Below are positions 53,524 to 62,575 of a DNA stretch of 64,000 nucleotides, in pieces. Position 1 is the first letter of the stretch. Each line of letters starts with the position of its first letter. The notes below the pieces were generated by a model, which saw nothing but the letters and a program-made list of their open reading frames with translations, had not been told where the DNA came from and searched no databases. Source of the stretch: Corynebacterium diphtheriae (lineage in GTDB: Bacteria; Actinomycetota; Actinomycetes; Mycobacteriales; Mycobacteriaceae); contig NZ_LN831026.1 in NCBI RefSeq assembly GCF_001457455.1, positions 2,356,001 through 2,420,000 of the forward strand, given 5' to 3'. A program made the translations under genes and the position numbers.

Positions 53524-55425
53524 CTACTGGTTGTTGAGTTTTCTTACGCGCGCCGCACGCACCATCAGCGTGACCGCCAGTGGCACCACAGTAAACAGGG
53601 CAAGCACCGCAATGGCCAGAACATAGCTAGCATCCAGTTCGCCTTGCGACGCCCCCATGAACGCCTCGCGGGCGTAGCTCATGGGGGACAGCGGGTGAAT
53701 CGCACGGAACACACCTGGAACCGTGGCCAGTGGCCACACGCCACCGAAGGAGAACATTCCGAAAGCGAAAACCGCAAGGATGGCAATGCCACCAACAAAA
53801 CGGCCAAACAGTGCGCGCAGCAACTGGTTTACCGCAGCCATCGCAGAGGCAGTGAGCAGGAAGCCCAGCGCGATGCCCGCCCACGAGCGCGGGTGCCAGC
53901 CGATGGTGGTGGCAAAACCAGCCAAGACGAACAGAGTCAGTACACCGATACCGAATAGGCCGGCAAAGGACTTCAACGTAGGGCCAACAAACGCGTTGCG
54001 ACGATCCGTACCAAACACATGCGGCAGCAAGATCGCAGCCAGGGCCATGAGCAAGAAACCAAAGACCATGACGATCAGCATGGAGGCACCACCGTTGAGC
54101 TTCTTAGCCGTTGGATCATTGCTGTCTACCACCGTCTGCACTGGGTTGGCGTTGTTTTCCTTGTACACAATTGGAACCGAAATCTGCTTGGCCGATGCCT
54201 CTGCGTTAGGAACCTTCGGGGCATTCTTTGCACCCTCATCAAGCTTGGTGGCCAAGGTATTAGCACCCTCGTTGAGGCGGCCGGCACCGTCATAAAGCTG
54301 CTGTGTGCCATTAGCCAACTGCGCAGTACCATCCGCAAGGCGGTGCGCACCATCGTTCAACCTCACCGCACCATCGTGGGCCTTAGCCACACCGTCGCTG
54401 AGTTTCAGCACACCACCGTAATATTCCGAAGAAGGATCGCTCAGCATATAACGCAAGGTAGCGGTACCATTTTTCAGCTTATTGAGCTTGTTCACCTGGT
54501 TGTCAGGGTTGTTAGCGTCAAACTTGGTGGCCAGCTCCTGAATACGATCAGCTTCCGCAACCATACCCACGGCGCGAAGTGCATCGGCAGCCTGCTGCAA
54601 CTGAGGGGCAGCGGCTTGGGCGGTCGTCAGCACTGGAATAAGGGTGTTCACCAGCGTGCCCACGCCGTCATCAATCTGAGCGGCACCATTGCCCAGCTTT
54701 GCGGTACCCGCAGCAAGACGGCTGGCACCGTCGGCAAGCTGACCTGTACCATCTGCCAACTTTGCGGTGCCCTCAGCGAGCTGGTGGGAGCCGTCGTTAA
54801 GCTTCTGCGAACCCGCAACGCCCTTGGCCAAGCCGTCTTTCAACTTGCCAGAGCCCTCCTCCAACTTTGCGGAACCGTCAGCAGCACGCTCCAAACCACC
54901 GCCGAGCTTATTCACACCGTTGACCAACTTGGTGGCATAGGCCTCCGAAATCGACGCCGACACCGCCTGCTGAATCTTAGGAACCAAACCGCCCGTTAAC
55001 ACCGAACCATTCGTGCCATTGAAGTCGTTATACGACAAAATGATCTCCGGCTTAGTAGGCTGATCCGCCAACAACGTATTCACGTTCTCAGAAAAATTCT
55101 TAGGGATCGTCACCGTAAACAAATAAGTGCCGTTATCCAAACCCCTAGCCGCTTCATCGGCGCTGACCTGCTTAAACGCCAGATAATCCTTATCCAGTAG
55201 ACCCTTTGCCACCTTGTCGCCATAACGATTGAACTCGCCATTGCGAGTAGCACCCTCATCCTCATTAACCACGGCCAAATCCACAGAACGCAGATTTTTT
55301 GTGGGATCCCACATAGCCCACATATAGACTACAGAGACAAGAACAGGGAACAGCAGGAACAGCACCGCACATAGGCGCTTCCAACTGAAATGACGGGTAT
55401 CCGCCAGGGTTGCAGAATCAGACAT
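53524..55425 (-). CDS. YhgE/Pip-family membrane protein (ABC-2-like)
   Basis: The 633-residue protein has one N-terminal helix (LCAVLFLLFPVLVSVVYMW) and a long outer region. About five C-terminal helices follow, with LRALFGRFVGGIAILAVFAF and AIHPLSPMSYAREAFM. The outer region has many 7-residue repeats of the form xxLxDGxx (KLADGTGQLADGASRLAAG and others), expected to form a long coiled coil. YhgE/Pip proteins include a phage receptor and T7SS-linked proteins. An SD GGAGGAAACG precedes the ATG, and an inverted repeat lies 17 bases upstream. Confidence 0.85.
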   Translation of the reverse strand: MSDSATLADTRHFSWKRLCAVLFLLFPVLVSVVYMWAMWDPTKNLRSVDLAVVNEDEGATRNGEFNRYGDKVAKGLLDKDYLAFKQVSADEAARGLDNGTYLFTVTIPKNFSENVNTLLADQPTKPEIILSYNDFNGTNGSVLTGGLVPKIQQAVSASISEAYATKLVNGVNKLGGGLERAADGSAKLEEGSGKLKDGLAKGVAGSQKLNDGSHQLAEGTAKLADGTGQLADGASRLAAGTAKLGNGAAQIDDGVGTLVNTLIPVLTTAQAAAPQLQQAADALRAVGMVAEADRIQELATKFDANNPDNQVNKLNKLKNGTATLRYMLSDPSSEYYGGVLKLSDGVAKAHDGAVRLNDGAHRLADGTAQLANGTQQLYDGAGRLNEGANTLATKLDEGAKNAPKVPNAEASAKQISVPIVYKENNANPVQTVVDSNDPTAKKLNGGASMLIVMVFGFLLMALAAILLPHVFGTDRRNAFVGPTLKSFAGLFGIGVLTLFVLAGFATTIGWHPRSWAGIALGFLLTASAMAAVNQLLRALFGRFVGGIAILAVFAFGMFSFGGVWPLATVPGVFRAIHPLSPMSYAREAFMGASQGELDASYVLAIAVLALFTVVPLAVTLMVRAARVRKLNNQ

Positions 55426-55441
55426 CGTTTCCTCCGGTGAA

Positions 55442-55462
55442 ATAATTAGACCGGATAATTAT
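55442..55462. promoter_or_regulatory. Inverted repeat upstream of the YhgE/Pip gene
   Basis: ATAATTA (55442-55448) and TAATTAT (55456-55462), spaced by 7 bases, look like a TetR/MarR-type operator in the promoter of the minus-strand gene. Confidence 0.45.
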
Positions 55463-55502
55463 CGTCGTTTTTCTTTGTAAAACAAAACCTAAAAGGATTG
55501 AG

Positions 55503-55589
55503 ATGCCCCACACCTCAAAAATCAATGGCAATGAGACTTTGCGGAAAGATAGTAAAACCATACGCAAACCAAGGGAGTCTCAACAATAG
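55503..55589 (+). CDS. Possible 28-residue peptide or small RNA (low confidence)
   Basis: An ATG with an AAAAGGATTGAG site opens a 28-codon frame (MPHTSKINGNETLRKDSKTI, then RKPRESQQ). It lies in the 451-base gap between yhgE and gabD. A strong plus-strand terminator at 55720 has no other gene in front of it. The transcript might be an sRNA rather than a coding RNA. The peptide has no recognisable domain. Confidence 0.3.
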   Translation: MPHTSKINGNETLRKDSKTIRKPRESQQ

Positions 55590-55719
55590 GAGGGGAGTAT
55601 CCCTTTCCCTTGCATATAGGGCAAAATAGGCCCCTAACTGACAAATTAGAAAATCATCTAAGCAACATAAGAACACTTAGACACCCATCAGATCGACCAC
55701 CCTCACCGCCATCGCCATT

Positions 55720-55764
55720 GGTCTGGTCCCTTTCAAAAAATGGAAAGGGACCAGACCTCTTTTT
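55720..55764 (+). terminator. Strong terminator without an obvious gene upstream
   Basis: Perfect 15-bp stem GGTCTGGTCCCTTTC / GAAAGGGACCAGACC, 8-base loop, then TCTTTTT. The next plus-strand gene starts 113 bases later, so this stops a transcript from within the gap. Confidence 0.85.
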
Positions 55765-55876
55765 GTGTGAGTTATTTGCCAACTAAAAGAGGTTGAGGGG
55801 GAATGCTACATGGGGGTAGCCTAGGCAAAAAGTTTATCGCTAGTGCGATGAACACCGCAGATGAGGAGGAGTTTTC

Positions 55877-57268
55877 ATGGCATACGCAACCACCAATCCT
55901 TACACCGGCGAAGTTGTGAAGGAATTCCCCACGGCAACCGCTCAAGAGGTCGAGCAGGCTATCACGCGGGCGCATGACACATTCACGCAGTGGAGTCGCA
56001 AACCGGTAGCAGAACGCGTGGAAGTTCTTGCCCGCGCCGCCGACATTTTAAAGACAAAGAAGCGCGAGTACGCGGAAATTATCACCCTTGAGATGGGCAA
56101 ACTCATTGCCGAGGCCGAAGCGGAAATCGACATTTGCGTCGACATGCTGCGCTACTACGTCGCCAACGGCGAGGCCCAGCTCGCCCCACGCTACCTGCCC
56201 GCAAAGGGCTTCGGCGAGCACGACGTCCAGCTCATCAACGAACCACTGGGTGTTCTCTACGCCGTCGAGCCATGGAATTTCCCCTACTACCAGGTCATTC
56301 GCATCGGCGCGCCGCAGTTCACCGCCGGCAACACGATCGTGCTCAAGCACGCCTCCAACGTGCCACAATCGGCGCTCAAAATGGTTGAGCTCTTCCGCGA
56401 GGCAGGCGCCCCCGAAGGCCTCCTAGTCAACATCTTCGCAGGTCACGACGCCACCGAGACAATCCTTTCCGATCCACGCGTGCGCGGCGTCGCTCTTACC
56501 GGATCCGAAGGGGCAGGAGCCACAGTTTCTGCAACCGCCTCCAAGTACCTTAAGAAATCCACCCTCGAACTCGGCGGCGCCGACGCCTTCATCGTCCTCA
56601 GCGACGCCGAACTCGACAAAGCCGTCGACTGGGCCGTCTTTGGACGCCATTGGAACGCAGGGCAGGTGTGCTGTTCGTCGAAACGCATCATCGTCGAAGA
56701 CTCGCTTTACGACGCTTTCCTCACCCAGTACACCCAAAAAGTTGCCGCCCTCACCGCCGGCGACCCCATGGACCCAAACACCCAACTAGCACCACTATCC
56801 TCCCAAACCGCAGCCGATGACCTCGGCAAACTCGTCGACAAAGCCCGTGCCGAAGGCGCCACCGTCACCGAAGTAGGCATCGACCTCCCCGAACATGGCG
56901 CCTTCTATCAGCCCACCATCCTCACCGACATCCCACTCGACTCCGACACCGCACACTCCGAATTCTTCGGCCCCGTCTCCCAGATCTACCGCGCCCGCGA
57001 CATCGACCACGCCGTAGAAATCGCCAACTCCTCCCCATTCGGACTCGGCGGCTCTGTATTTAGCCAAGACGAGGCCAAAGCCAAAGACATCGCACGTCGC
57101 CTCGATACCGGCATGGTGTACATCAACCAACCCACCGGTGTGAAAGCAGACATCCCATTCGGCGGCACAAAGCGCTCCGGATTCGGCCGCGAGCTCATCG
57201 ACCTCGGCCTCCACGAGTTCGTGAACCAGAAAGTCGTGGTAGTCACCGACATCGACGGCTCCTTCTAA
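55877..57268 (+). CDS. gabD: NAD(P)-dependent succinate-semialdehyde dehydrogenase family
   Basis: The 463-residue aldehyde dehydrogenase has PWNFPYYQVI, the glutamate motif LELGGADAFIV and the catalytic Cys in NAGQVCCSSKR. The C-terminal pattern PFGGTKRSGFGRELIDLGL is typical of the GabD/SSADH group. It oxidises succinate semialdehyde or a related aldehyde. An AGGAGG site precedes the ATG. A palindromic element follows directly after the stop. Confidence 0.85.
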   Translation: MAYATTNPYTGEVVKEFPTATAQEVEQAITRAHDTFTQWSRKPVAERVEVLARAADILKTKKREYAEIITLEMGKLIAEAEAEIDICVDMLRYYVANGEAQLAPRYLPAKGFGEHDVQLINEPLGVLYAVEPWNFPYYQVIRIGAPQFTAGNTIVLKHASNVPQSALKMVELFREAGAPEGLLVNIFAGHDATETILSDPRVRGVALTGSEGAGATVSATASKYLKKSTLELGGADAFIVLSDAELDKAVDWAVFGRHWNAGQVCCSSKRIIVEDSLYDAFLTQYTQKVAALTAGDPMDPNTQLAPLSSQTAADDLGKLVDKARAEGATVTEVGIDLPEHGAFYQPTILTDIPLDSDTAHSEFFGPVSQIYRARDIDHAVEIANSSPFGLGGSVFSQDEAKAKDIARRLDTGMVYINQPTGVKADIPFGGTKRSGFGRELIDLGLHEFVNQKVVVVTDIDGSF

Positions 57269-57372
57269 CACCATTCGGGGGTATTCCGAGGCATTTTGCA
57301 CAGAACTTCACACCAAATCGCTTCCAAACCGGCCGTTTGAGCAGATTTGGTGTGAAATAGTGCCCTGACGGG
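57269..57372. repeat. Palindromic element D, copy 1, after gabD
   Basis: Shares most of about 105 bases with 59806-59912. The hairpin arms CTTCACACCAAATC / GATTTGGTGTGAA flank GCTTCCAAACCGGCCGTTTG. It starts at the base after the gabD stop codon and may act as its terminator. Confidence 0.8.
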
Positions 57373-57435
57373 TGCAGTGTGCCCACCCCCGCCTATCCTC
57401 AGTAGTTGACACTAGTTATCACTGAGGAGGGATAT

Positions 57436-58230
57436 ATGAGTGCGCTCAATGAGCTTTTACACGATGATGCGATTGATCTGAACGCCCATGCCGAAACGTG
57501 GCAAGAGGCGATAGCGCAAGCAGGCGCATTGTTGGAAAAGACTGGTGCGATTACCAGCGCTTACACAGAGTCTATGATTTCCTCGGTGGAGGAGCAGGGC
57601 CCTTATATCGTTGTGGCCCCAGGGTTTGCGTTTGCGCATGCTCGCCCGTCAGAGGCGGTGAAACGTAGTGTGATTGCGTGGACTCGGTTAGATTCGCCGG
57701 TGGAGTTCCATCATTCGAGTAATGATCCAGTGACTTTGGTGGTGGCGTTAGCGGCGCAGGATGATCATGCGCATACGGCTGCGATGCGGGAGATCGCCCA
57801 GGTGTTAGGGTCGCGTCGGCGGGATCTGGATACGGTGGCGACTGTTGCTGAGTTGCGCGGTGTTTTGGAGGCGTCGAAACGCCGTAAGTCGCGTGGGGTT
57901 GCTGGGGGAGCGATGCATGTGACAGCCCAAGATTCGGTGGAGTCGAAGGGCAAGATTTTGACGGTGTGTGGCAACGGGCTGGGCACGTCGTTGTTCTTGA
58001 AGAACACTCTTGACCAAGTGTTGGATACGTGGGGTTGGGGGCCATTTGTGTCCACGGAGGCCACGGACACGATTTCTGCGAAGGGCCGCGCGAAGGAGGC
58101 GGACTTTCTGCTGACGTCTGAGGAGATCGCGCGCACGCTGGGCGATGTAGGTGTTCCGGTGTATGTGATCAGCAATTTCACGTCGGAGGACGAGATCGAC
58201 GCCGCCCTCCGCGAGCTTTACGACGTCTAA
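57436..58230 (+). CDS. PTS ascorbate-type IIA-IIB fusion (UlaC-UlaB order)
   Basis: From ATG 57436 (GAGGAGGGA site) the protein is 264 residues. The first half is a IIA domain with the phospho-His in FAFAHARPSEA. The second, after a basic linker (KRRKSRG), is a IIB domain with the phospho-Cys in VCGNGLGTSLFLKN. HPr passes phosphate to IIA, then IIB, then the sugar brought in by the IIC gene that follows 25 bases later. In E. coli these are separate UlaC and UlaB proteins. Confidence 0.88.
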   Translation: MSALNELLHDDAIDLNAHAETWQEAIAQAGALLEKTGAITSAYTESMISSVEEQGPYIVVAPGFAFAHARPSEAVKRSVIAWTRLDSPVEFHHSSNDPVTLVVALAAQDDHAHTAAMREIAQVLGSRRRDLDTVATVAELRGVLEASKRRKSRGVAGGAMHVTAQDSVESKGKILTVCGNGLGTSLFLKNTLDQVLDTWGWGPFVSTEATDTISAKGRAKEADFLLTSEEIARTLGDVGVPVYVISNFTSEDEIDAALRELYDV

Positions 58231-58255
58231 TCGCCCAGTTGAGGAGCTGTTTATT

Positions 58256-59878
58256 ATGAATGCACTCATTGCTATCCCAGAGTTTCTGGTTAATGAGATC
58301 TTGTCAGTGCCGGCGTTTTTGATCGGCATCATCACCGCTGTAGGACTTGGCGCCATGGGCAAAAAGACCGGCCAGGTTCTGGGCGGTGCTATCAAAGCTA
58401 CGTTGGGTTTCCTGCTCATCGGTGCGGGAGCGTCGCTAGTCGTAGCATCTTTGGAACCATTGGGCACAATGATTCAAGGTGCCACCGGCGCCCACGGTGT
58501 GGTCCCCACGAACGAAGCAATTGTTGGTATTGCGCAAAATCAATTCGGTGGCCAAGTCGCATGGTTGATGATCCTCGGATTCGCCATCTCTTTGGTCCTA
58601 GCCCGTATCACCCCGATGAGCTACGTGTTCCTAACCGGGCACCACGTACTATTCATGGCCACCATGCTGACGATGGTGCTCGCCACCGCCGGTTTTGGCC
58701 CCTGGGTTGTGGTCCCCGTCGGCGCACTACTGTTGGGCATCTTGATGGTGTCGCTGCCTGCAATCGCCCACCCATGGACGCGCCGCGTAACCGGTGACGA
58801 CTCCATCGCAATCGGCCACTTCGGTACGGCTGGATACGTGGCGGCTGGTGCCGTCGGCAAGCTCGTAGGCGGCAAAAAAGAATCAATGTCCGCCTCCACG
58901 GAAGAGCTCAAACTCCCCGAAGGCCTACGATTCCTTCGCGACTCCATGGTCGCCACCGCACTTTCCATGGCATTAATGTACGTCGTACTCGCCATCCTAT
59001 TCATACTGCGCGCCGGCCAAGACGAAGCCTTCACCGCATTCGCAAACGGTGCAACCAGCGTAGGCAACTACCTCATGCAATCCGTCACCCAAGGCCTACA
59101 ATTCGGCGTTGCAGTAGCAGTAATCCTGTTCGGTGTTCGCACCATCTTAGGCGAACTCGTCCCCGCGTTCCAAGGCATCGCCGCCAAAGTAGTACCCGGC
59201 GCAATCCCAGCTCTCGACGCCCCCATCGTATTCCCCTACGCACAAAACGCAGTGCTCATCGGCTTTATCATGTCCTTCGTGGGCGGCCTGATTGGCCTTA
59301 CAGTACTCTCCGTCTGGCTCAACCCAGCTTTCGGTGTAGCACTCATCCTGCCAGGACTCGTGCCGCACTTCTTCACTGGCGGCACAGCTGGCGTATACGG
59401 CAATGCGACCGGCGGCCGACGCGGTGCCGCACTAGGCGGCCTCACCAACGGTTTAATCATCACATTCCTGCCAGCATTCCCGCTGGGCGTTTTGGGCAAC
59501 TTTGGTGATACCAACACGACCTTCGGCGATGCCGACTTCGGATGGTTCGGCATGCTCGTAGGCGGCGGCGCTCGCGTAGGTGGTCCGCTCGGCATCGTCC
59601 TAGTGATCCTTGTTGGTCTTGCAGTCTTCACCTTGGGCTGGTTCTCGCAGGTCAAGCTGGTGCAGGGTAACTGGGATCCGACACCGTGGCGTGGCGGCTT
59701 TGCTACAGCGGGTGCTGCTGGTCCTGCTACTGGGGTTCCGGCCCAGGGTTTGACCCGTACATACCCGAAGGTCTTGCCACCGAAGGGCGCTCCGGTTCCA
59801 CCGAGCCACCATTCGGGGGTATTTCGAAGGATTTTTCTTGGCACTTCACACCAAATCGCTTCCAAACCGGCCGTTTGA
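58256..59878 (+). CDS. ulaA: PTS ascorbate-type IIC permease, C-terminus extended by repeat DNA
   Basis: This polytopic membrane protein of 540 residues follows the UlaA/SgaT pattern: FLVNEILSVPAFLIG near the start, TPMSYVFLTGHHVLFMATM, and FFTGGTAGVYGNATGGRRGA. UlaA is usually about 465 residues. The last 24 or so residues (from PPSHHSGVFRRIFLG) are encoded by element D (59806 on), which also supplies the stop codon. The substrate is probably L-ascorbate or a similar sugar acid. Confidence 0.85.
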   Translation: MNALIAIPEFLVNEILSVPAFLIGIITAVGLGAMGKKTGQVLGGAIKATLGFLLIGAGASLVVASLEPLGTMIQGATGAHGVVPTNEAIVGIAQNQFGGQVAWLMILGFAISLVLARITPMSYVFLTGHHVLFMATMLTMVLATAGFGPWVVVPVGALLLGILMVSLPAIAHPWTRRVTGDDSIAIGHFGTAGYVAAGAVGKLVGGKKESMSASTEELKLPEGLRFLRDSMVATALSMALMYVVLAILFILRAGQDEAFTAFANGATSVGNYLMQSVTQGLQFGVAVAVILFGVRTILGELVPAFQGIAAKVVPGAIPALDAPIVFPYAQNAVLIGFIMSFVGGLIGLTVLSVWLNPAFGVALILPGLVPHFFTGGTAGVYGNATGGRRGAALGGLTNGLIITFLPAFPLGVLGNFGDTNTTFGDADFGWFGMLVGGGARVGGPLGIVLVILVGLAVFTLGWFSQVKLVQGNWDPTPWRGGFATAGAAGPATGVPAQGLTRTYPKVLPPKGAPVPPSHHSGVFRRIFLGTSHQIASKPAV

Positions 59879-59912
59879 GCAGATTTGGTGTGAAGTGCCG
59901 TCTTTTCGGGGG
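59806..59912. repeat. Palindromic element D, copy 2, overlapping the ulaA 3' end
   Basis: Perfect 17-bp arms GCACTTCACACCAAATC (59841-59857) and GATTTGGTGTGAAGTGC (59882-59898). It starts inside the ulaA frame and runs past its stop at 59878. Confidence 0.85.
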
Positions 59913-60084
59913 TGAGCGGGGGTGGCGCGCCCACCAACGCCAGCCAATCCCAGCCAAGCCATGGTTGTGAAAAACGTCCCACTCCGCGTAGTTCCACGTT
60001 AGGTATAGTGGGCACCATCCAGAATGCTTGTGACGTATATTCGCAGGTTAAGCACCATTTTTAGGTGAAGGAGTGGTTGACAAA

Positions 60085-61080
60085 ATGAAGAAACTCATTA
60101 ATGATCCACATGATGTGGTCGCGGAAACCATTGCGGGTTTCGTGGCCGCACATAAGGATGTGGTGACCTCCGATGGCCAGTTTGTTGAGCGTGCTGAACC
60201 TAAGGCACAGGGCAAGGTCGGGATTATTTCGGGTGGTGGTTCTGGGCATGAGCCGCTGCATGCTGGGTTTGTTGGCTATGGCATGTTGGATGCCGCGGTG
60301 CCAGGGCCTGTGTTTACGTCTCCGACACCGGATCCGATTGTGGCTGCTACTAAGGCTGCGGATCATGGGGCGGGTGTGCTTTATATTGTGAAGAATTACA
60401 CCGGCGATGTGCTGAATTTTGATACGGCTGCGGAGCTTGCTGAGTTTGATGACATTGAGGTGTCGCAGGTGATTGTCAATGATGATGCTGCGGTAGAGGA
60501 TTCTCTTTATACTGCGGGTCGTCGTGGTGTTGCCGGCACGGTGTTGGTGGAGAAGATTGCGGGTGCTGCGGCGGAGCGGGGCGATAGTCTTGCGGAGGTT
60601 GCTGCGGTTGCTACTGAGGTGGTGAAGAATACGCGGTCGATGGGGGTTGCGCTGACGTCGTGCACGGTTCCGCATGTGGGTAAGCCGTCTTTTGATCTTG
60701 GTGATTCTGAGGTTGAGATTGGTATTGGTATTCATGGTGAGCCGGGTAGGCGTCGTGAGCCCATGAATTCTGCAGATACCATTACTGATCAGTTGTTGGA
60801 TCCTGTTGTGGAGGATCTGGGGCTTTGTGCGGGGGAGCGGGTTATCGCTTTGGTTAATGGTATGGGCGGTACGCCGTCGTCGGAGTTGTATATCGTGTAT
60901 CGCCGGGTGGCGGAGCGTCTTGGCCAGTTGGGCGTGGTTGTTGAGCGTTCGTTGGTGGGGAATTATGTGACGTCGTTGGATATGCAGGGGGCGTCGGTGA
61001 CGTTGATGCGGGTGTCTGATGAGTTGCTTGAGCTTTTCGACGCCCCGGTTAACACTGTGGCTTTGAGGAAGGGGATGTAG
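60085..61080 (+). CDS. dhaK: Dihydroxyacetone kinase, DhaK subunit
   Basis: About 331 residues from ATG 60085 (an in-frame GTG at 60073 is too close to the GAAGGAG site). It has [19 protein letters not shown], the substrate-covalent His in [12 protein letters not shown], and [12 protein letters not shown]. DhaK binds dihydroxyacetone through that His. The phosphoryl donor is DhaL-ADP recharged by DhaM, encoded in the next two genes. Confidence 0.95.
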   Translation: MKKLINDPHDVVAETIAGFVAAHKDVVTSDGQFVERAEPKAQGKVGIISGGGSGHEPLHAGFVGYGMLDAAVPGPVFTSPTPDPIVAATKAADHGAGVLYIVKNYTGDVLNFDTAAELAEFDDIEVSQVIVNDDAAVEDSLYTAGRRGVAGTVLVEKIAGAAAERGDSLAEVAAVATEVVKNTRSMGVALTSCTVPHVGKPSFDLGDSEVEIGIGIHGEPGRRREPMNSADTITDQLLDPVVEDLGLCAGERVIALVNGMGGTPSSELYIVYRRVAERLGQLGVVVERSLVGNYVTSLDMQGASVTLMRVSDELLELFDAPVNTVALRKGM

Positions 61081-61083
61081 ATC

Positions 61084-61725
61084 ATGGTTTTGGATACTCA
61101 ATGGGCTTTGGCGTGGGTTCGCGGTTGTGCGCGGTTGGCTTCTGAGCACCGTGAGGAGCTGATTGATTTGGATCGCGCGATTGGCGATGCTGATCATGGT
61201 GAAAACGTTGATCGCGGGTTTGCGGCGGTCGTCGCAAAGCTTGACGATCTGCCAGAAAGTGTCACCCCGGCGGATGTTTTGAGGGTGACCGCGCAGACGT
61301 TGATTTCTACTGTTGGCGGCGCGTCGGGCCCGTTGTTGGGCACAGCGTTTCTGCGTGCGTCTAAGGCGCTGACCGCGCCGACTATCGACGCCCCCACCGT
61401 CGCCGCTCTCATCGCCGCAGCCTTGGAGGGTATCCAGGCCCGCGGCAAGGCTAGCGAGGGGGAGAAAACGATGGTTGATGCGTGGGCACCGGCTGCGCAT
61501 GCGGCTGCTACCGCCGCCGACGAGGGGGCAAGCCCTGCGGATGTGTTGGCGCGCGCTGCGGCTGCCGCGTCTCAGGGTGCGGCTGATACGGAGCCCATGG
61601 TAGCCACCAAGGGGCGCGCTTCTTACCTTGGGGAGCGTTCTGTTGGCCACCGCGATCCGGGCGCTACGTCCTCTGCTTATTTCTTGCAGGCGGCTGCTGA
61701 CGCCGCTTCCGAGGGGACTGCATGA
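61084..61725 (+). CDS. dhaL: Dihydroxyacetone kinase, DhaL subunit
   Basis: The 213-residue ADP-binding subunit shows the metal/ADP site DRAIGDADHGENVDRGF, then GGASGPLLGTAFLRA and GEKTMVDAWAPA. The C-terminal GRASYLGERSVGHRDPGA loop is also family-typical. It starts 4 bases after dhaK and overlaps dhaM by 4 bases. Confidence 0.95.
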   Translation: MVLDTQWALAWVRGCARLASEHREELIDLDRAIGDADHGENVDRGFAAVVAKLDDLPESVTPADVLRVTAQTLISTVGGASGPLLGTAFLRASKALTAPTIDAPTVAALIAAALEGIQARGKASEGEKTMVDAWAPAAHAAATAADEGASPADVLARAAAAASQGAADTEPMVATKGRASYLGERSVGHRDPGATSSAYFLQAAADAASEGTA

Positions 61726-62390
61726 GCGCTGTAGGTTTGGTTTTGGTTTCTCATTCCCAGAAGCTTGCCGAGGGGTTAGCGGATTTGGCTGCCCAGATGG
61801 CTGGAGATATTCGCATTGTGTCTGCGGGCGGGCTTGACGACGGCGGCATCGGCACCTCCTATGACCGTATCGAGGCCGCCGTGACGGAGGTTCGTAATGG
61901 CGGCGAGGGAGTTGTCATCCTTACCGATTTAGGTTCGGCGACGATGACGGTGGAGATGGTCGTGGATATGGCCGATGATCCAGACGTGGTCTTTGTCGAT
62001 GCTCCCTTTGTGGAGGCCGCTATCGCCGCGGCTGTAGCCGCACAGCAGGGTGATTCCACTGCCGATGTGGCAGCAGCTGCCCGCGGGGCCATTGCCTCGT
62101 TTACCCAACCCGCGGTTCCTGCTAGCCCAGTGCCGGAAGGTGAGTATTCGCGGCAAGTCATAGTCGCCGACGCCTCTGGACTTCATGCTCGACCCGCAGC
62201 CGAAATTGCCACCATGGTGGCGGATGCCGACGACGATGTGACCATCAATGGCGCGGAAGCAGATTCTGCCCTCATGATCATGGGCCTAGGGATTGCCCAC
62301 GGGGATACCGTGACAGTTGCCGGCAGCCATGCAGATAGCAAAGTTATCGACCGCATTGCGGATGCCATAGCAGCCGGTTTGGATAAGTAA
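61722..62390 (+). CDS. dhaM: PTS-dependent DHA kinase phosphotransferase with HPr domain (DhaM)
   Basis: Of the 222 residues, the first 130 form a mannose-type EIIA domain with the phospho-His in LVLVSHSQKLAEG and LTDLGSATMTVEMV. The rest is an HPr domain with GLHARPAAEIA and SALMIMGLGIAHGD. It lacks the EI-like third domain of E. coli DhaM. It recharges ADP on DhaL with phosphate from phosphoenolpyruvate via EI/HPr. Confidence 0.93.
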   Translation: MSAVGLVLVSHSQKLAEGLADLAAQMAGDIRIVSAGGLDDGGIGTSYDRIEAAVTEVRNGGEGVVILTDLGSATMTVEMVVDMADDPDVVFVDAPFVEAAIAAAVAAQQGDSTADVAAAARGAIASFTQPAVPASPVPEGEYSRQVIVADASGLHARPAAEIATMVADADDDVTINGAEADSALMIMGLGIAHGDTVTVAGSHADSKVIDRIADAIAAGLDK

Positions 62391-62406
62391 CTCAAAGGGG
62401 CATGTA

Positions 62407-62443
62407 CCCCGCCTCGCTAGCGTGTGCCAGCGAGGCGGGGTTT
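62407..62443 (+). terminator. Terminator of dhaKLM
   Basis: CCCCGCCTCGCT / AGCGAGGCGGGG, 10-base loop, followed by TTTC, 17 bases after the dhaM stop. Confidence 0.8.
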
Positions 62444-62472
62444 CACAATGTTTCACATGAAACATTGTGAAA
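62441..62472. other. parS-like palindrome
   Basis: 15-bp perfect arms (62441-62455, 62458-62472) around a CA spacer. The centre, TGTTTCACATGAAACA at 62449-62464, differs at one base from the ParB-binding consensus TGTTTCACGTGAAACA. It lies between two plus-strand genes and overlaps the end of the terminator stem. Confidence 0.55.
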
Positions 62473-62575
62473 ATGATGTGGGAGTCATGGGCAGATTCGT
62501 GGGCAGATTAGGGTTTCCAGAAACTATTTGGCACAAAAACTGCAAAATATGGTCCGAAAATGATATTTTGGCCAA

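Noticed and set aside
60061..61650. 529-residue minus-strand frame opposite dhaK/dhaL
   Set aside because: Antisense shadow; the opposite strand has clear catalytic motifs.
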